A stretch of 64,000 bases of DNA from Methylobacter sp015476545 (GTDB taxonomy: Bacteria > Pseudomonadota > Gammaproteobacteria > Methylococcales > Methylomonadaceae). Position 1 is the first letter of the stretch. Each line of letters starts with the position of its first letter. The stretch lies in contig NZ_CP197401.1 in NCBI RefSeq assembly GCF_052162025.1, forward strand, positions 2,852,001 through 2,916,000, given 5' to 3'. A program made the translations under genes and the position numbers. The notes below the pieces were generated by a model that searched no databases, was not told the DNA's origin, and saw only the letters and a list, made by a program, of their open reading frames with translations. Positions 1 to 9,169 of the stretch are shown here, piece after piece.

Positions 1-729
1 AATCCGACCGACGTTTTTATTCCCATTTTACTAGCGACTTATATGTCAACACTGGGTGGCCTGCTTGCCGTGGCATTCGTGCAGAAAATCAATCTGCTCG
101 ATAAAGTCGTCATGGCTTACCTGGGCGGTTTCACCTTGCTTGTAGCCGGCATCATCAGTTATTTTTCAAGCCTGCCCCAGCAGCAGATGCTCGAGCAATC
201 AGCCTTGATGAGCAATGTCATTCTGTACACGCTGGTTGTCGTATTTATTTTCGGCGCGATCCATAAAGGCATCAATGCCTACGAAGCTTTTATCGACGGC
301 GCCAAAGAAGGCTTTCAGACTGCGATCACCATCATTCCCTACCTGGTCGCCATGCTGGTCGCCATTGGCGTATTCAGGGCCAGCGGCGCTTTGGACTTGC
401 TGGCAGACCTGGCGCGCTATCTGGCCTCTTTATTCATGATCGACGACCGTTTTATCGATGCGCTGCCCACTGCGCTGATGAAACCGTTCAGCGGCAGCGG
501 CGCCCGGGCCATGATGATCGATACGATGAAAACGATGGGCGCCGATTCGTTTGCCGGCCGTCTGTCATCGATCGTACAAGGCAGCACGGAAACGACCTTT
601 TATGTGCTGGCCATTTATTTCGGCGCAGTCGGCATCAAAAATATCCGTCATGCCGCCGCTTGTGGGATAATAGCCGATTTTGCGGGCATTATGGCCGCCA
701 TTTTTGTTGCCTATTGGTTCTTTGGCTGA
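1..729 (+). CDS. Nucleoside-recognition / SpmA-SpmB-like inner-membrane protein, 5' truncated by window edge
   Basis: The frame is open from base 1, so the first internal Met (position 43) is not the real start and the N-terminal part lies outside the window. The visible 242 residues are very hydrophobic, with several membrane segments. Motifs such as NPTDVFIPILLATY near the start and KPFSGSGARAMM followed by QGSTETTFYVLAIYFG are typical of the fused SpmA/SpmB spore maturation-like family (nucleoside recognition domain). These proteins also occur in non-sporulating bacteria, and their role there is unclear. The stop is 4 bases before the mtaB start, so the two are probably co-transcribed. The family call is recognition from sequence; the substrate is unknown. 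Confidence 0.85.
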   Translation, partial: NPTDVFIPILLATYMSTLGGLLAVAFVQKINLLDKVVMAYLGGFTLLVAGIISYFSSLPQQQMLEQSALMSNVILYTLVVVFIFGAIHKGINAYEAFIDGAKEGFQTAITIIPYLVAMLVAIGVFRASGALDLLADLARYLASLFMIDDRFIDALPTALMKPFSGSGARAMMIDTMKTMGADSFAGRLSSIVQGSTETTFYVLAIYFGAVGIKNIRHAAACGIIADFAGIMAAIFVAYWFFG

Positions 730-733
730 TTTT

Positions 734-2023
734 ATGAATATCCACCTCAAAACGCTCGGTTGTCGTCTTAACGAAGCGGAACTGGAAACTTGGGCTCAGG
801 CTTTTCAAAAAGCCGGCCATCAGATAACGCGGCAGGCGGAAGCCGCCAATCTGGTCGTCATCAACTCCTGCGCCGTGACGCAGGACGCCGCCAGAAAATC
901 GCGCCAGCTGATTAAACGCATACACAGGGACAATCCGGCAGCCAAACTGGTCGTCAGCGGCTGCTACGCCACTTTGAACGAAGATGAAGCGGCGCAGTTA
1001 ATGGGCGTCGACCTGGTCGTCAGCAACAAGGATAAGGATCGGCTGGTCGAAAAAACCTTGACCGCGCTCAACATGGACAGCATGCCGGCCATGTCGACGG
1101 AGCCGGGAGAGATTTCCCTGTTCACGCGCGGCCGGCAGCGCGCCTTTGTCAAGGTTCAGGACGGCTGCCGCTACCGCTGCACGTTCTGCATCGTGACTGT
1201 CGCGCGCGGCGTCGAGCGTAGCCGGCCTGTCGCGGACGTGATCGGCGAAATCAACGCGCTGCACAGCCAGAACATCGACGAAGTCATCCTGACCGGCGTC
1301 CATCTGGGCGGCTACGGCAGCGATCTGGGCAACAATCTGTCAGAGCTGATAAAAGCCATCCTGGCCGAAACGGCTATCCCTCGCTTGCGATTAGGCTCTC
1401 TGGAACCGTGGGAATTGTCGGATGATTTCTATGCGCTGTTCGATAATCCGCGTTTGATGCCGCACTTGCATCTGCCCTTGCAGAGCGGTTCGGATCCGGT
1501 GCTCAGACGCATGGCGCGGCGCTGCAAAACCGACGAGTTTTCCGCCATCGTGAACCGGTTGCGCGCGCGAATACCGCACTTCAACATCACGACCGATATC
1601 ATCGTCGGCTTTCCCGGCGAAACCGAACAGGAATGGCAGGACAGCTTCGATTTCATCAAGCAGACCGGTTTCGGCCATATCCATATCTTCACGTATTCGC
1701 CGCGCGAAGGCACGAAAGCTGCTACACTGCCCGATCAACTGTCTAATGAAGTCAAAAAGCAGCGCAGCCAACAGCTTCATGAATTGGCCGACAGTATGAA
1801 GCGACAGTTTTTTGAAGCCAATGTCGGCCATTCGTTTCCGGTGCTATGGGAAGGCTATAGCGAAGAACTCGACGCCGGCAAAAAAAGGGTGTTTGGCTAT
1901 ACGCCCAATTATCTGCGCGTAGGCTGCGTAATCAATCAGGACGAATCGCTTGAGAATCAAATTATTAAAGCCAGATTGACAGCGGTTGCCGAAAATTATC
2001 TTGCTGCCCAACTTGCCGAATAA
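734..2023 (+). CDS. mtaB: tRNA t6A37 methylthiotransferase MtaB
   Basis: This 429-residue radical SAM enzyme would convert t6A37 of tRNA to ms2t6A. The N-terminal methylthiotransferase domain starts with KTLGCRLNEAE, and its cluster cysteines are visible (GCRLN, NSCAVT, SGCYA). The radical SAM triad CRYRCTFC lies near residues 145-152. GCRLN rather than GCQMN, together with the overall length, favours MtaB over MiaB or RimO. I chose the ATG at 734 because homology begins exactly there; an upstream in-frame start would overlap the preceding gene. It probably shares an operon with the SpmA/B-like gene. TsaB and a YrdC-family protein, which belong to the t6A pathway that makes its substrate, are encoded about 15 kb away. 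Confidence 0.93.
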   Translation: MNIHLKTLGCRLNEAELETWAQAFQKAGHQITRQAEAANLVVINSCAVTQDAARKSRQLIKRIHRDNPAAKLVVSGCYATLNEDEAAQLMGVDLVVSNKDKDRLVEKTLTALNMDSMPAMSTEPGEISLFTRGRQRAFVKVQDGCRYRCTFCIVTVARGVERSRPVADVIGEINALHSQNIDEVILTGVHLGGYGSDLGNNLSELIKAILAETAIPRLRLGSLEPWELSDDFYALFDNPRLMPHLHLPLQSGSDPVLRRMARRCKTDEFSAIVNRLRARIPHFNITTDIIVGFPGETEQEWQDSFDFIKQTGFGHIHIFTYSPREGTKAATLPDQLSNEVKKQRSQQLHELADSMKRQFFEANVGHSFPVLWEGYSEELDAGKKRVFGYTPNYLRVGCVINQDESLENQIIKARLTAVAENYLAAQLAE

Positions 2024-2167
2024 TTGCTTGAACAAGCGTGAATACAGCTTGAGCCGCCTTAATCCGGGAGTTTAGCTTTAAGTTAAAATAAGATATCATT
2101 TATTTATAGCTCAACATGCAGCGGTATTAGATCCTGCTCTACTGATTTTAGCACCTTGGGGACATCA

Positions 2168-2293
2168 ATGAAGGGAGGCTTTCAATTGCTTCTCAATCCT
2201 TTAGCAAAAAAGTTGTTGTGGCTGACTAACAAGACCAGTTTAGACATTAATTATTTAGTGATGGTGGAAAAAACCATCTGTGAGAGGTTTTAA
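2168..2293 (+). CDS. Possible 41-residue upstream ORF coupled to pckA
   Basis: An ATG at 2168 follows a GGGGA ribosome-binding-like stretch by about 6 bases and opens a 41-codon frame. It ends in TAA overlapping the pckA ATG by one base (TAATG), the classic arrangement for translational coupling. The predicted peptide starts MKGGFQLLLNPLAKKLLWL and is basic and hydrophobic, then polar. I recognise no family. It may be a regulatory leader ORF, a small protein, or chance. The pckA gene also has its own Shine-Dalgarno (GAGAGG), which lies inside this frame. Confidence 0.4.
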   Translation: MKGGFQLLLNPLAKKLLWLTNKTSLDINYLVMVEKTICERF

Positions 2294-3873
2294 TGAGTGG
2301 ATTGAGCCCAGAAAGTTTGGGATTGAAGAGCGTTGGTACCGTTTATCGTAATCTCAGCTATGCTGATTTGCATGCCCACGAAGTCGATAAAAACGAGGGT
2401 AAGGAATCAAGCAATGGGACTATGATGGTCGATACCGGCAAATTTACCGGACGCTCGCCAAAAGACAAGTATTTTGTCCAACAACTTCCCTCCAGCGAAC
2501 ATATCGCCTGGGGCAAAATCAATCAGCCTGTTTCGGCCGAGGTTTTTGATGAACTCTATGCGGACGTCATCGATTATCTTTCCGGCAAGGATATTTATGT
2601 AACCGACGGTTACAGCGGCGCCAATGAGCACTCGCGCAAATCCGTGCGTTTCATTACCGAATTCGCTTGGCAGTCGCATTTTGTCAAAAACATGTTCATC
2701 CGCCCCGACGAATCGGAACTCGAGCATTTCGCGCCCGATTTTTGCGTCTATAACGCCAGCAACATGACTAATGAAAAATGGCAGAAGCATGGCCTCAATT
2801 CTGAAGTCTTCTGCATTTTCAACATCGAAAAGAACATTGCCATCATCGGCGGCACCTGGTACGGCGGCGAGATGAAAAAAGGCATCTTCACCATGATGAA
2901 CTATTGGCTGCCGCTGAACGGCATCCTGTCGATGCATTGCAGCGCCAATGTCGGCAAAGGCGGCGATGTGGCTTTATTCTTTGGTTTGTCAGGCACCGGC
3001 AAGACCACTTTATCGACCGATGCTGCACGCAAGCTGATCGGCGACGACGAACACGGCTGGAGCGATGAAGGCATTTTCAACTTCGAAGGCGGCTGCTACG
3101 CCAAATGCATCGGCCTGTCTCCGGAAAACGAACCGGAAATTTACGCTGCCATCAAGCCCAAGGCCTTGCTCGAAAACGTCGTGTATGACGAAGACGGCGT
3201 GGTTGATTTCTTCGACAGCTCCAAAACGGAAAACACGCGCGTCTCCTACCCTATCGAGCATATCGAAAACCATGAGCCGACGCTCAGGGCGGGCCTGCCG
3301 AAAAATATCATTTTCCTGAGCTGCGACGCATTCGGCGTTCTGCCGCCCGTATCCCGCCTGACTAAAGACCAGGCCATGTACTACTTCCTGTCCGGCTATA
3401 CAGCCAAGGTTGCAGGCACCGAGCGCGGCATTATCGAACCTCAGGCCACTTTTTCTGCCTGTTTTGGCGAGGCCTTTCTGCCGTTGCACCCGACTGTCTA
3501 TGCCAAACTGCTCGGCGAAAAAATGGAAAAGCACGGCGTCAATGCCTATCTGGTCAATACCGGCTGGAGCGGCGGCGGTTACGGGATCGGCAAGCGCATG
3601 AGCATTAAAGCAACCCGTGCCTGTATCAATGCGATCTTGGATGGCAGCATCAACAATGCCGAGTTTAACAAGATCCCTTACTTCGGCCTGTTCATTCCCA
3701 AGGAATTGCCGGGCGTCGATGATGCCCGACTCAACCCGCGCGATGCCTGGGCTGATAAAGGGGCTTTCGATGCGACTTCAGCAAAACTGGCTGGCATGTT
3801 CATCGAAAACTTCAAAAAATACATCAGCGCCGGTGATGATTTCGACTTCACCAAAGCCGGTCCGCACATCTGA
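2293..3873 (+). CDS. pckA: Phosphoenolpyruvate carboxykinase (ATP)
   Basis: This 526-residue enzyme catalyses oxaloacetate + ATP to PEP + CO2 + ADP, the gluconeogenic/anaplerotic node. Diagnostic motifs are TGRSPKDKYFV (near residue 55), IIGGTWYGGEMKKGIFT (PEPCK-specific kinase-1a region, about residue 190), the P-loop GLSGTGKTTLS (about 232-242) and RVSYPIEHI. Full length for the ATP family. The ATG at 2293 is preceded by GAGAGG at good spacing. It is convergent with ppa, with a strong terminator between them. Confidence 0.96.
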   Translation: MSGLSPESLGLKSVGTVYRNLSYADLHAHEVDKNEGKESSNGTMMVDTGKFTGRSPKDKYFVQQLPSSEHIAWGKINQPVSAEVFDELYADVIDYLSGKDIYVTDGYSGANEHSRKSVRFITEFAWQSHFVKNMFIRPDESELEHFAPDFCVYNASNMTNEKWQKHGLNSEVFCIFNIEKNIAIIGGTWYGGEMKKGIFTMMNYWLPLNGILSMHCSANVGKGGDVALFFGLSGTGKTTLSTDAARKLIGDDEHGWSDEGIFNFEGGCYAKCIGLSPENEPEIYAAIKPKALLENVVYDEDGVVDFFDSSKTENTRVSYPIEHIENHEPTLRAGLPKNIIFLSCDAFGVLPPVSRLTKDQAMYYFLSGYTAKVAGTERGIIEPQATFSACFGEAFLPLHPTVYAKLLGEKMEKHGVNAYLVNTGWSGGGYGIGKRMSIKATRACINAILDGSINNAEFNKIPYFGLFIPKELPGVDDARLNPRDAWADKGAFDATSAKLAGMFIENFKKYISAGDDFDFTKAGPHI

Positions 3874-3893
3874 TAGAGCTGCATTAAACTTTT

Positions 3894-3924
3894 AAAGCCG
3901 GGGCGATCTCATCGCCCCGGCTTT
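3894..3924. terminator. Intrinsic terminator between convergent pckA and ppa
   Basis: A perfect 14-bp stem (AAAGCCGGGGCGAT paired with its complement) around a 3-base CTC loop lies 20 bases after the pckA stop and 14 bases from the ppa stop. A-rich bases on the left and TTT on the right fit use in both directions. Confidence 0.85.
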
Positions 3925-3938
3925 GACGCAAAAACAGC

Positions 3939-4550
3939 TTAATGGCCGAAATGATTTTTATAATCCTCCATGGCCTTTCTGATCACCTCTTGCGCTTCGT
4001 CCCGTCCATAAATATTGACTATCTCGCTGACGCTGTCTTCATCAGGAAGATTTTTGTACGTCAGAAAATAATGCTTCAGGCGATTGATATAAGATTCGGG
4101 GCAATCCGATACATCACGCCACTGCCTATAAAACTCATCATCTTCCATAACTGCGATGATCTTGTCGTCGGCTTCGCCTTTATCGAGCAAGCGAAATCCG
4201 CCGATAGGAATGGCCGGCACAAGAATGTCGCCATGCGTTATCGTACGCTCACTGAACACGCAAATATCCAATGGATCGCCATCACCTTTAATGACCGTTT
4301 TACCGGATTTTAATCCTGCGAACTCGGCAATTTTTTCGGCACAGAAAGTCTGTGGAATAAAGCCGTATAGCGTCGGCACCGTATTGGAAAACTTCTGCGG
4401 CCGGTCGATTTTAAGATAACCGCTGGCCTTGTCGATTTCATACTTGACCATATCGGTCGGCACTATTTCGATAAATGCCGTCACAGTGGTCGGCGCATTA
4501 TCGCCAGGACTAATGCCATGCCAGGGATGTGCTTTGTATTTGCTGTTCAT
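3939..4550 (-). CDS. ppa: Inorganic pyrophosphatase (family I)
   Basis: This 203-residue soluble enzyme hydrolyses PPi to two phosphates. The family I active-site signature DGDPLDIC is present, with upstream FSNTVPTLYGFIPQT typical of this class. The frame extends 27 codons further upstream, but the ATG at 4550 follows a GAGG sequence at normal spacing and begins at the homologous region (MNSKYKAHPWHG), so I take it as the start. It lies just downstream of a cysZ-like gene; CysZ-type sulfate uptake feeds a pathway that releases PPi at ATP sulfurylase, so the pairing is plausible, but this is inference. Confidence 0.94.
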   Translation of the reverse strand: MNSKYKAHPWHGISPGDNAPTTVTAFIEIVPTDMVKYEIDKASGYLKIDRPQKFSNTVPTLYGFIPQTFCAEKIAEFAGLKSGKTVIKGDGDPLDICVFSERTITHGDILVPAIPIGGFRLLDKGEADDKIIAVMEDDEFYRQWRDVSDCPESYINRLKHYFLTYKNLPDEDSVSEIVNIYGRDEAQEVIRKAMEDYKNHFGH

Positions 4551-4566
4551 GATCAACCTCGTGCTT

Positions 4567-5286
4567 TTAACCCTGTTTGACATCATGAAGATAAATAGTT
4601 GCACCAATGACGGCAGCCGGCGCCACGACAATGTTCAATAACGGCAACGTCAATCCTGCCATGGTCAATCCGCCGAAACTCAAGGCGCCCAAACGCATCT
4701 CTTTAGCCAGCCGTTTCTGTTCCGAAAACAGCACGCCTTCGTTTTCAAGCGGGTAAGCCATGTATTCGAGCGCCATGGCCCAGGCGCCGAACAAGGCCCA
4801 TAGAAAGGGCGCGATCACATTGAGGCCGGGAATAATGGACAACAGCAGTAACGGCAAAGCCCGCGCAACAAGATACCCGAAGCGTTTGACTTCAGCAGCC
4901 ATGACTTTGGTCAAAGGCTGTTCTGCAACGGCGCCGTTTTTCCCGGTGACGATAGCCAAGGTTTTTGCCGCCAGTCTGCCATAGAATGGCGCCGCTATCA
5001 GATTCGCCAGTATCGTGAAGGTAAAAAAGCCAACGATAAAAAAGCTGATAAAAAACAGAGGCCACAAGATCCAGCTCAACCATTGCAGCCAACCGGGAAT
5101 AAACTGCTCGATCAGACTGTCGACGTAAAAATAGCCCAACGTCAACATCACGCTGTACAGCACCAGGTTGATCAGGACCGGAATGATCAGAAAGGCGCGC
5201 AATTGAGGACTGGCCAATAATCCCAATCCTCTGAAAAAATAGCTGACTGCCAATGCCGGGTTATTGCCTTTTTTATTGATCTGCAT
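4567..5286 (-). CDS. cysZ: CysZ-type sulfate permease (EI24 family)
   Basis: This 239-residue membrane protein has about four to six hydrophobic segments and the pattern FFRGLGLLASPQLRAFLIIP at the N-terminus. It also has LANLIAAPFYGRLA and LEYMAYPLEN motifs, which are characteristic of CysZ/EI24 proteins. CysZ imports sulfate for cysteine synthesis in enterobacteria; the role here is inferred from family only. The start overlaps the mtnA stop by 14 bases, and ppa follows after 16 bases, so mtnA-cysZ-ppa may form one minus-strand transcript. Confidence 0.85.
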   Translation of the reverse strand: MQINKKGNNPALAVSYFFRGLGLLASPQLRAFLIIPVLINLVLYSVMLTLGYFYVDSLIEQFIPGWLQWLSWILWPLFFISFFIVGFFTFTILANLIAAPFYGRLAAKTLAIVTGKNGAVAEQPLTKVMAAEVKRFGYLVARALPLLLLSIIPGLNVIAPFLWALFGAWAMALEYMAYPLENEGVLFSEQKRLAKEMRLGALSFGGLTMAGLTLPLLNIVVAPAAVIGATIYLHDVKQG

Positions 5287-6319
5287 GTTTTAGACTCCCT
5301 ACCCCATGTTCAGACGGATTCAATACTACGCCTTTCTCGGTCACGATCGCTGAAATCAATTCAGCCGGCGTTACGTCGAATACCGGATTCCAGGCGCTGA
5401 CCAGAGAATCCTCCTTGATGTAGCAAGATGCCAGCAATTCGTTTGGATTGCGCTGTTCGATCTCTATGCTGCTGCCGTCTTTGATGTCCCAGTCTATCGT
5501 CGAAGTCGGCGCCGCCACCATGAGTTTGACGCCATGCTGCTTGGCCAGCACAGCCAATGAATAAGTGCCGATTTTGTTGGCCGCATCGCCGTTGGCGGCA
5601 ATACGATCAGCACCCACGACTATCCAGTCGATCGCGCCGGATTTCATGAGCCAGGCTGCTGCCGAATCAGCGATTAGCGTTGCCGGTATGCCATCCTGCG
5701 CCAGTTCCCAGACGGTCAGGCGCGCACCCTGCAGCCAAGGCCGGGTCTCGCCGGCATAGACATTGACCGGCTGACGTCGATAGACGCTGCGGATAACCCC
5801 AAGCGCTGTGCCATAGCCGCCTGTCGCCAGCGCGCCGGCATTGCAGTGCGTCATGATGCCTTTGGCGCCGGCCAGAATGTCAGCCCCCAATTCGCCCATG
5901 GCGTGATTGGCGGCGATATCGTCCGCATGAATTTTCTCGGCACAGATCAGCGCAGCCGCCAAAGGATCACCCTGTGCCTGATTCAATGCCGATTTCATCT
6001 GATCCAGCGCCCAGAACAGATTGACGGCCGTCGGCCTGGAATGCGCCAGCCTGTCGATATCGGCCGCCACCTGCTGCCGCCACTGGTCCGATCCGGCCGA
6101 ATAATGCCGCATGACAGACAGCACGACCCCGTAAGCCGCCGCAATGCCGATCGCCGGCGCCCCGCGCACACGCATGGAAGCAATGGCTTCCGTCACGCCG
6201 GCGGCATCGCTGTATTCGTCATAAACGATGGTTTCGGGGAGTTGTCGTTGATCCAATACTTTTAAAGCAGCGCCTGTCCATTGCAGGGCTTGTATAGCCA
6301 ATTTACTCTGTCTTGTCAT
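5273..6319 (-). CDS. mtnA: Methylthioribose-1-phosphate isomerase
   Basis: This 348-residue enzyme of methionine salvage converts 5-methylthioribose-1-phosphate to 5-methylthioribulose-1-phosphate. Motifs seen are RGAPAIGIAAAYG, the catalytic cysteine region THCNAGALATGGYGTALG, and VVGADRIAANGDAANKIGTY with the catalytic Asp. These separate it from eIF2B subunits. Full length. It is divergent from the MTA deaminase gene, with 60 bases between the start codons, which suggests shared control of methylthioadenosine recycling. Confidence 0.95.
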   Translation of the reverse strand: MTRQSKLAIQALQWTGAALKVLDQRQLPETIVYDEYSDAAGVTEAIASMRVRGAPAIGIAAAYGVVLSVMRHYSAGSDQWRQQVAADIDRLAHSRPTAVNLFWALDQMKSALNQAQGDPLAAALICAEKIHADDIAANHAMGELGADILAGAKGIMTHCNAGALATGGYGTALGVIRSVYRRQPVNVYAGETRPWLQGARLTVWELAQDGIPATLIADSAAAWLMKSGAIDWIVVGADRIAANGDAANKIGTYSLAVLAKQHGVKLMVAAPTSTIDWDIKDGSSIEIEQRNPNELLASCYIKEDSLVSAWNPVFDVTPAELISAIVTEKGVVLNPSEHGVGSLKHADQ

Positions 6320-6379
6320 TATTTATCAAAAATTAAGTTAAAAAAGTTATAATTCCGCGTCTAAATAACAGGAATACCT

Positions 6380-7705
6380 ATGATAGTCGATACAGTGATC
6401 CACGCGCGCTGGATTATACCCGTTGAACCGGAATCCGTAACTACGGCTCCCTCCGTATATGAATACCATGCTCTGGTTATCGATGGCGGCCGGATTATCG
6501 ATCTGTTGCCGTCGGATATAGCCCGGCAAAAGTACCAAGGTACGACAACGGAAAACCTGGAAAGTCACGCCTTGCTGCCCGGTTTCGTCAACAGCCATAC
6601 GCATGCGGCCATGACGTTGCTGCGCGGCATCGCCGACGACCTGCATCTGATGGATTGGCTGCAAAATCATATTTGGCCTCTGGAACAGAAATGGATGAGC
6701 GAAGCGTTTGTGCGCGATGGCACCGATCTGGCCATTGCCGAAATGATTCTGGGCGGCACGACCTGCTTCAATGACATGTATTTCTTTCCCGAGATCACAG
6801 CACAGCAGGCCCTGCACCATGGCATACGCGCCAGCGTCGGCCTGATCGTGATCGATTTTCCGTCAGTCTGGGCCGAAAACAGTGAAGCCTACATCGAAAA
6901 AGGCCTGGCCCTGCACGATCAACTCAGCCATCATCCGCTGATCTCGACGCCGTTCGCTCCGCATGCGCCGTATACGGTCTCGGATGAGCCGTTGAGCAAA
7001 GTCAGAACGTTTGCCGACGAATTGGAACTGCCCGTGCATATGCATGTGCACGAAACCCTGCATGAAGTCGAACAGGCAAAGCATGAAACCGGACAGCGCC
7101 CGTTGCAGCGATTGCATGAACTGGGCCTGCTCAGTCCGTCATTCATAGCCGTCCACATGACCCAGTTGACCGATGACGAAATCGAACTGGTTGCCGAAAC
7201 CGGTGCGCATATCGTGCACTGCCCCGAATCGAACCTGAAGCTGGCCAGCGGCTTCAGCCCGGTTGCCAAATGCCTGGCGGCGGGCATCAATGTCGCCCTG
7301 GGCACCGATGGTGCGGCCAGTAATAATGACCTGGACATGCTCGGGGAAATGCGCACCGCCGCGCTGCTCGGCAAGGCCGTTGCCGGCGATGCCAGCGCCA
7401 TACCCGCCATGACCGCTTTGCGCATGGCTACCATCAACGGCGCCAAAGCGCTGGGCCTGGATCAGGAAATTGGCTCGCTCAGCATCGGCAAATCCGCCGA
7501 TGTAATTGCCATCGATCTGTCGCAACTGGAAACCCAGCCCCTGTATTGTCCGGTTTCACAGATCGTCTATGCCGCCAGCCGCCAGCAAGTTACCGATGTC
7601 TGGGTAGCGGGCAAACGCCTGTTGAAACAACGCAATCTAACCACGATCGATATGACGGATTTAAAACAGAAGCTCGGCGAATGGCGGCAACGCCTGTCGG
7701 CATGA
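6380..7705 (+). CDS. mtaD: 5-methylthioadenosine/S-adenosylhomocysteine deaminase (TRZ/ATZ amidohydrolase)
   Basis: This 441-residue metal-dependent amidohydrolase carries the metal ligands in NSHTHAAMTLLRG, HMHVHETLHEVE, AVHMTQL and LGTDGAASNNDLDM, in the usual TIM-barrel order. DDLHLMDWLQNHIWPLE is typical of the MtaD/TrzA branch that deaminates MTA and SAH. Placement head to head with mtnA supports MTA as the substrate: deamination to methylthioinosine, phosphorolysis elsewhere, then isomerisation by MtnA. That route is known in Pseudomonas; its operation here is inference. Start ATG at 6380 follows an AGGAA element. Confidence 0.88.
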   Translation: MIVDTVIHARWIIPVEPESVTTAPSVYEYHALVIDGGRIIDLLPSDIARQKYQGTTTENLESHALLPGFVNSHTHAAMTLLRGIADDLHLMDWLQNHIWPLEQKWMSEAFVRDGTDLAIAEMILGGTTCFNDMYFFPEITAQQALHHGIRASVGLIVIDFPSVWAENSEAYIEKGLALHDQLSHHPLISTPFAPHAPYTVSDEPLSKVRTFADELELPVHMHVHETLHEVEQAKHETGQRPLQRLHELGLLSPSFIAVHMTQLTDDEIELVAETGAHIVHCPESNLKLASGFSPVAKCLAAGINVALGTDGAASNNDLDMLGEMRTAALLGKAVAGDASAIPAMTALRMATINGAKALGLDQEIGSLSIGKSADVIAIDLSQLETQPLYCPVSQIVYAASRQQVTDVWVAGKRLLKQRNLTTIDMTDLKQKLGEWRQRLSA

Positions 7706-7773
7706 GCAACCAGTAATGACGAATAACCTACTAATATAGTACACTAATAGCCATCCAACACACGGTTCATAAG

Positions 7774-8481
7774 ATGACAGCATCAGACAACGTACATCTG
7801 CACGAAATCAACAAATTCGGCTCAATGGCCGAACGCTGGTGGGACCCGCAAGGCGAATTCAAAACCCTGCACGACATTAATCCGCTGCGCCTCCAGTTCA
7901 TCCAGCAGTATGCGGAGATTGCCGGCAAGCGCATCGTTGACGTCGGCTGCGGCGGCGGCATTTTAACCGAAGGGCTCGCCAGACTTGGCGCCGATGCGCT
8001 GGGCATTGACCTCAGCGAAGAACTGATCGATATCGCCGATCTGCATGGGCTGGAATCCGGCATCAACACGCACTATCAGAAAATCAGCGCCGAAGCGCTG
8101 GCGGAGCAGCAGCCTGAAAGCTTCGACCATGTCACCTGCATGGAGATGCTCGAACATGTACCGGACCCCGGCTCTATCATCAGCGCCTGCGCCCGGCTCG
8201 TCAAGCCCGGCGGCATGGTATTCTTCTCGACCCTGAACCGGCAGCCGAAAGCCTATCTGCTGGCCATTGTCGCGGCTGAACACGTGCTCAGAATGCTGCC
8301 TAAAGGCACGCATGATTTCAAAACCTTCATCAAGCCGTCGGAATTGAGCCAGTCCGCCCGCAGCGCAGGCCTTGAACTGCAAGGCATGGTGGGCATCGAA
8401 TACAACCCGTTCACCAAGCATTTCAGCCTTGGCAAGGACATCGATGTCAACTACCTCGCCGCATTCAAACGGCCCGAGTAG
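7774..8481 (+). CDS. ubiG: Ubiquinone biosynthesis O-methyltransferase UbiG
   Basis: This 235-residue SAM methyltransferase performs both O-methylations of ubiquinone synthesis. The SAM-binding motif I VDVGCGGGILTEGLARLGA, ALGIDLSEELI, and the post-motif CMEMLEHVPDPGSII are clear. The N-terminal FGSMAERWWDPQGEFKTLH is the UbiG hallmark. It is followed after 7 bases by gph, then a YciK-type reductase overlapping by 10 bases, a gene order common in gammaproteobacteria. Confidence 0.96.
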   Translation: MTASDNVHLHEINKFGSMAERWWDPQGEFKTLHDINPLRLQFIQQYAEIAGKRIVDVGCGGGILTEGLARLGADALGIDLSEELIDIADLHGLESGINTHYQKISAEALAEQQPESFDHVTCMEMLEHVPDPGSIISACARLVKPGGMVFFSTLNRQPKAYLLAIVAAEHVLRMLPKGTHDFKTFIKPSELSQSARSAGLELQGMVGIEYNPFTKHFSLGKDIDVNYLAAFKRPE

Positions 8482-8488
8482 ACGCCCA

Positions 8489-9169
8489 ATGTCGACCGAC
8501 TTCAAATTAGCTTGCGTTTTATTCGACCTGGACGGCACACTGGTCGATACCGCGCCCGATCTGATCGCCAGCCTGAACAAGGCTTTGGCCGAGCATGGCT
8601 TTTCAACCGTCGCGCCCGAAGCTATCCGTCCTTTTATCTCCTATGGCGGCGCCGCCATGGTCAGAGAGAGCGTGGGCGCCGATACCGATCAGGAGACTCA
8701 GGCTGCTGTTTTAAAGAGCATGCTCGATTACTACCAGACCAATATTGCCGAACACACGGCGTTTTTCTCGGGCATGGTCGAAACACTGGGCATCATCGAA
8801 GCGCTGGGATTGAAATGGGGCGTCGTGACCAATAAACGCAAACGCTTTACCGAGCCGCTGATGGAAGCATTGCAATTGACCGCGAGGGCCGCCTGCATCG
8901 TCAGCGGCGATACTACGGCCAACAGCAAGCCGCACCCTGAACCGATGCTGGAAGCCTGCCGGCAGGCCGGCGTTCAGCCCCAGGAATGCGTTTTTATCGG
9001 CGATGCCGTTCATGACATTACGGCCGGAAAAAATGCCCGGATGAAAACCCTGGCCGCACTGTACGGTTACCTGAAACCGGGCGACATGCCGGAAACCTGG
9101 GGCGCCGATGCGCTGATAGAGTCGCCCGAACAAATTCCAACCTGGATAGAGTCATTCACATGCCGCTAA
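8489..9169 (+). CDS. gph: Phosphoglycolate phosphatase (HAD family)
   Basis: This 226-residue HAD hydrolase begins with the nucleophile motif FDLDGTLVDTAPD and later has VVTNKRKRFTEPL, KPHPEPMLEA and FIGDAVHDITAGKNA (motifs II-IV). It would dephosphorylate 2-phosphoglycolate; in this position next to ubiG, MupP/Gph-type phosphatases also act on related phosphosugars. The start at 8489 (ATG just after the ubiG stop) is chosen over a far upstream in-frame start that would overlap ubiG. Confidence 0.88.
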   Translation: MSTDFKLACVLFDLDGTLVDTAPDLIASLNKALAEHGFSTVAPEAIRPFISYGGAAMVRESVGADTDQETQAAVLKSMLDYYQTNIAEHTAFFSGMVETLGIIEALGLKWGVVTNKRKRFTEPLMEALQLTARAACIVSGDTTANSKPHPEPMLEACRQAGVQPQECVFIGDAVHDITAGKNARMKTLAALYGYLKPGDMPETWGADALIESPEQIPTWIESFTCR

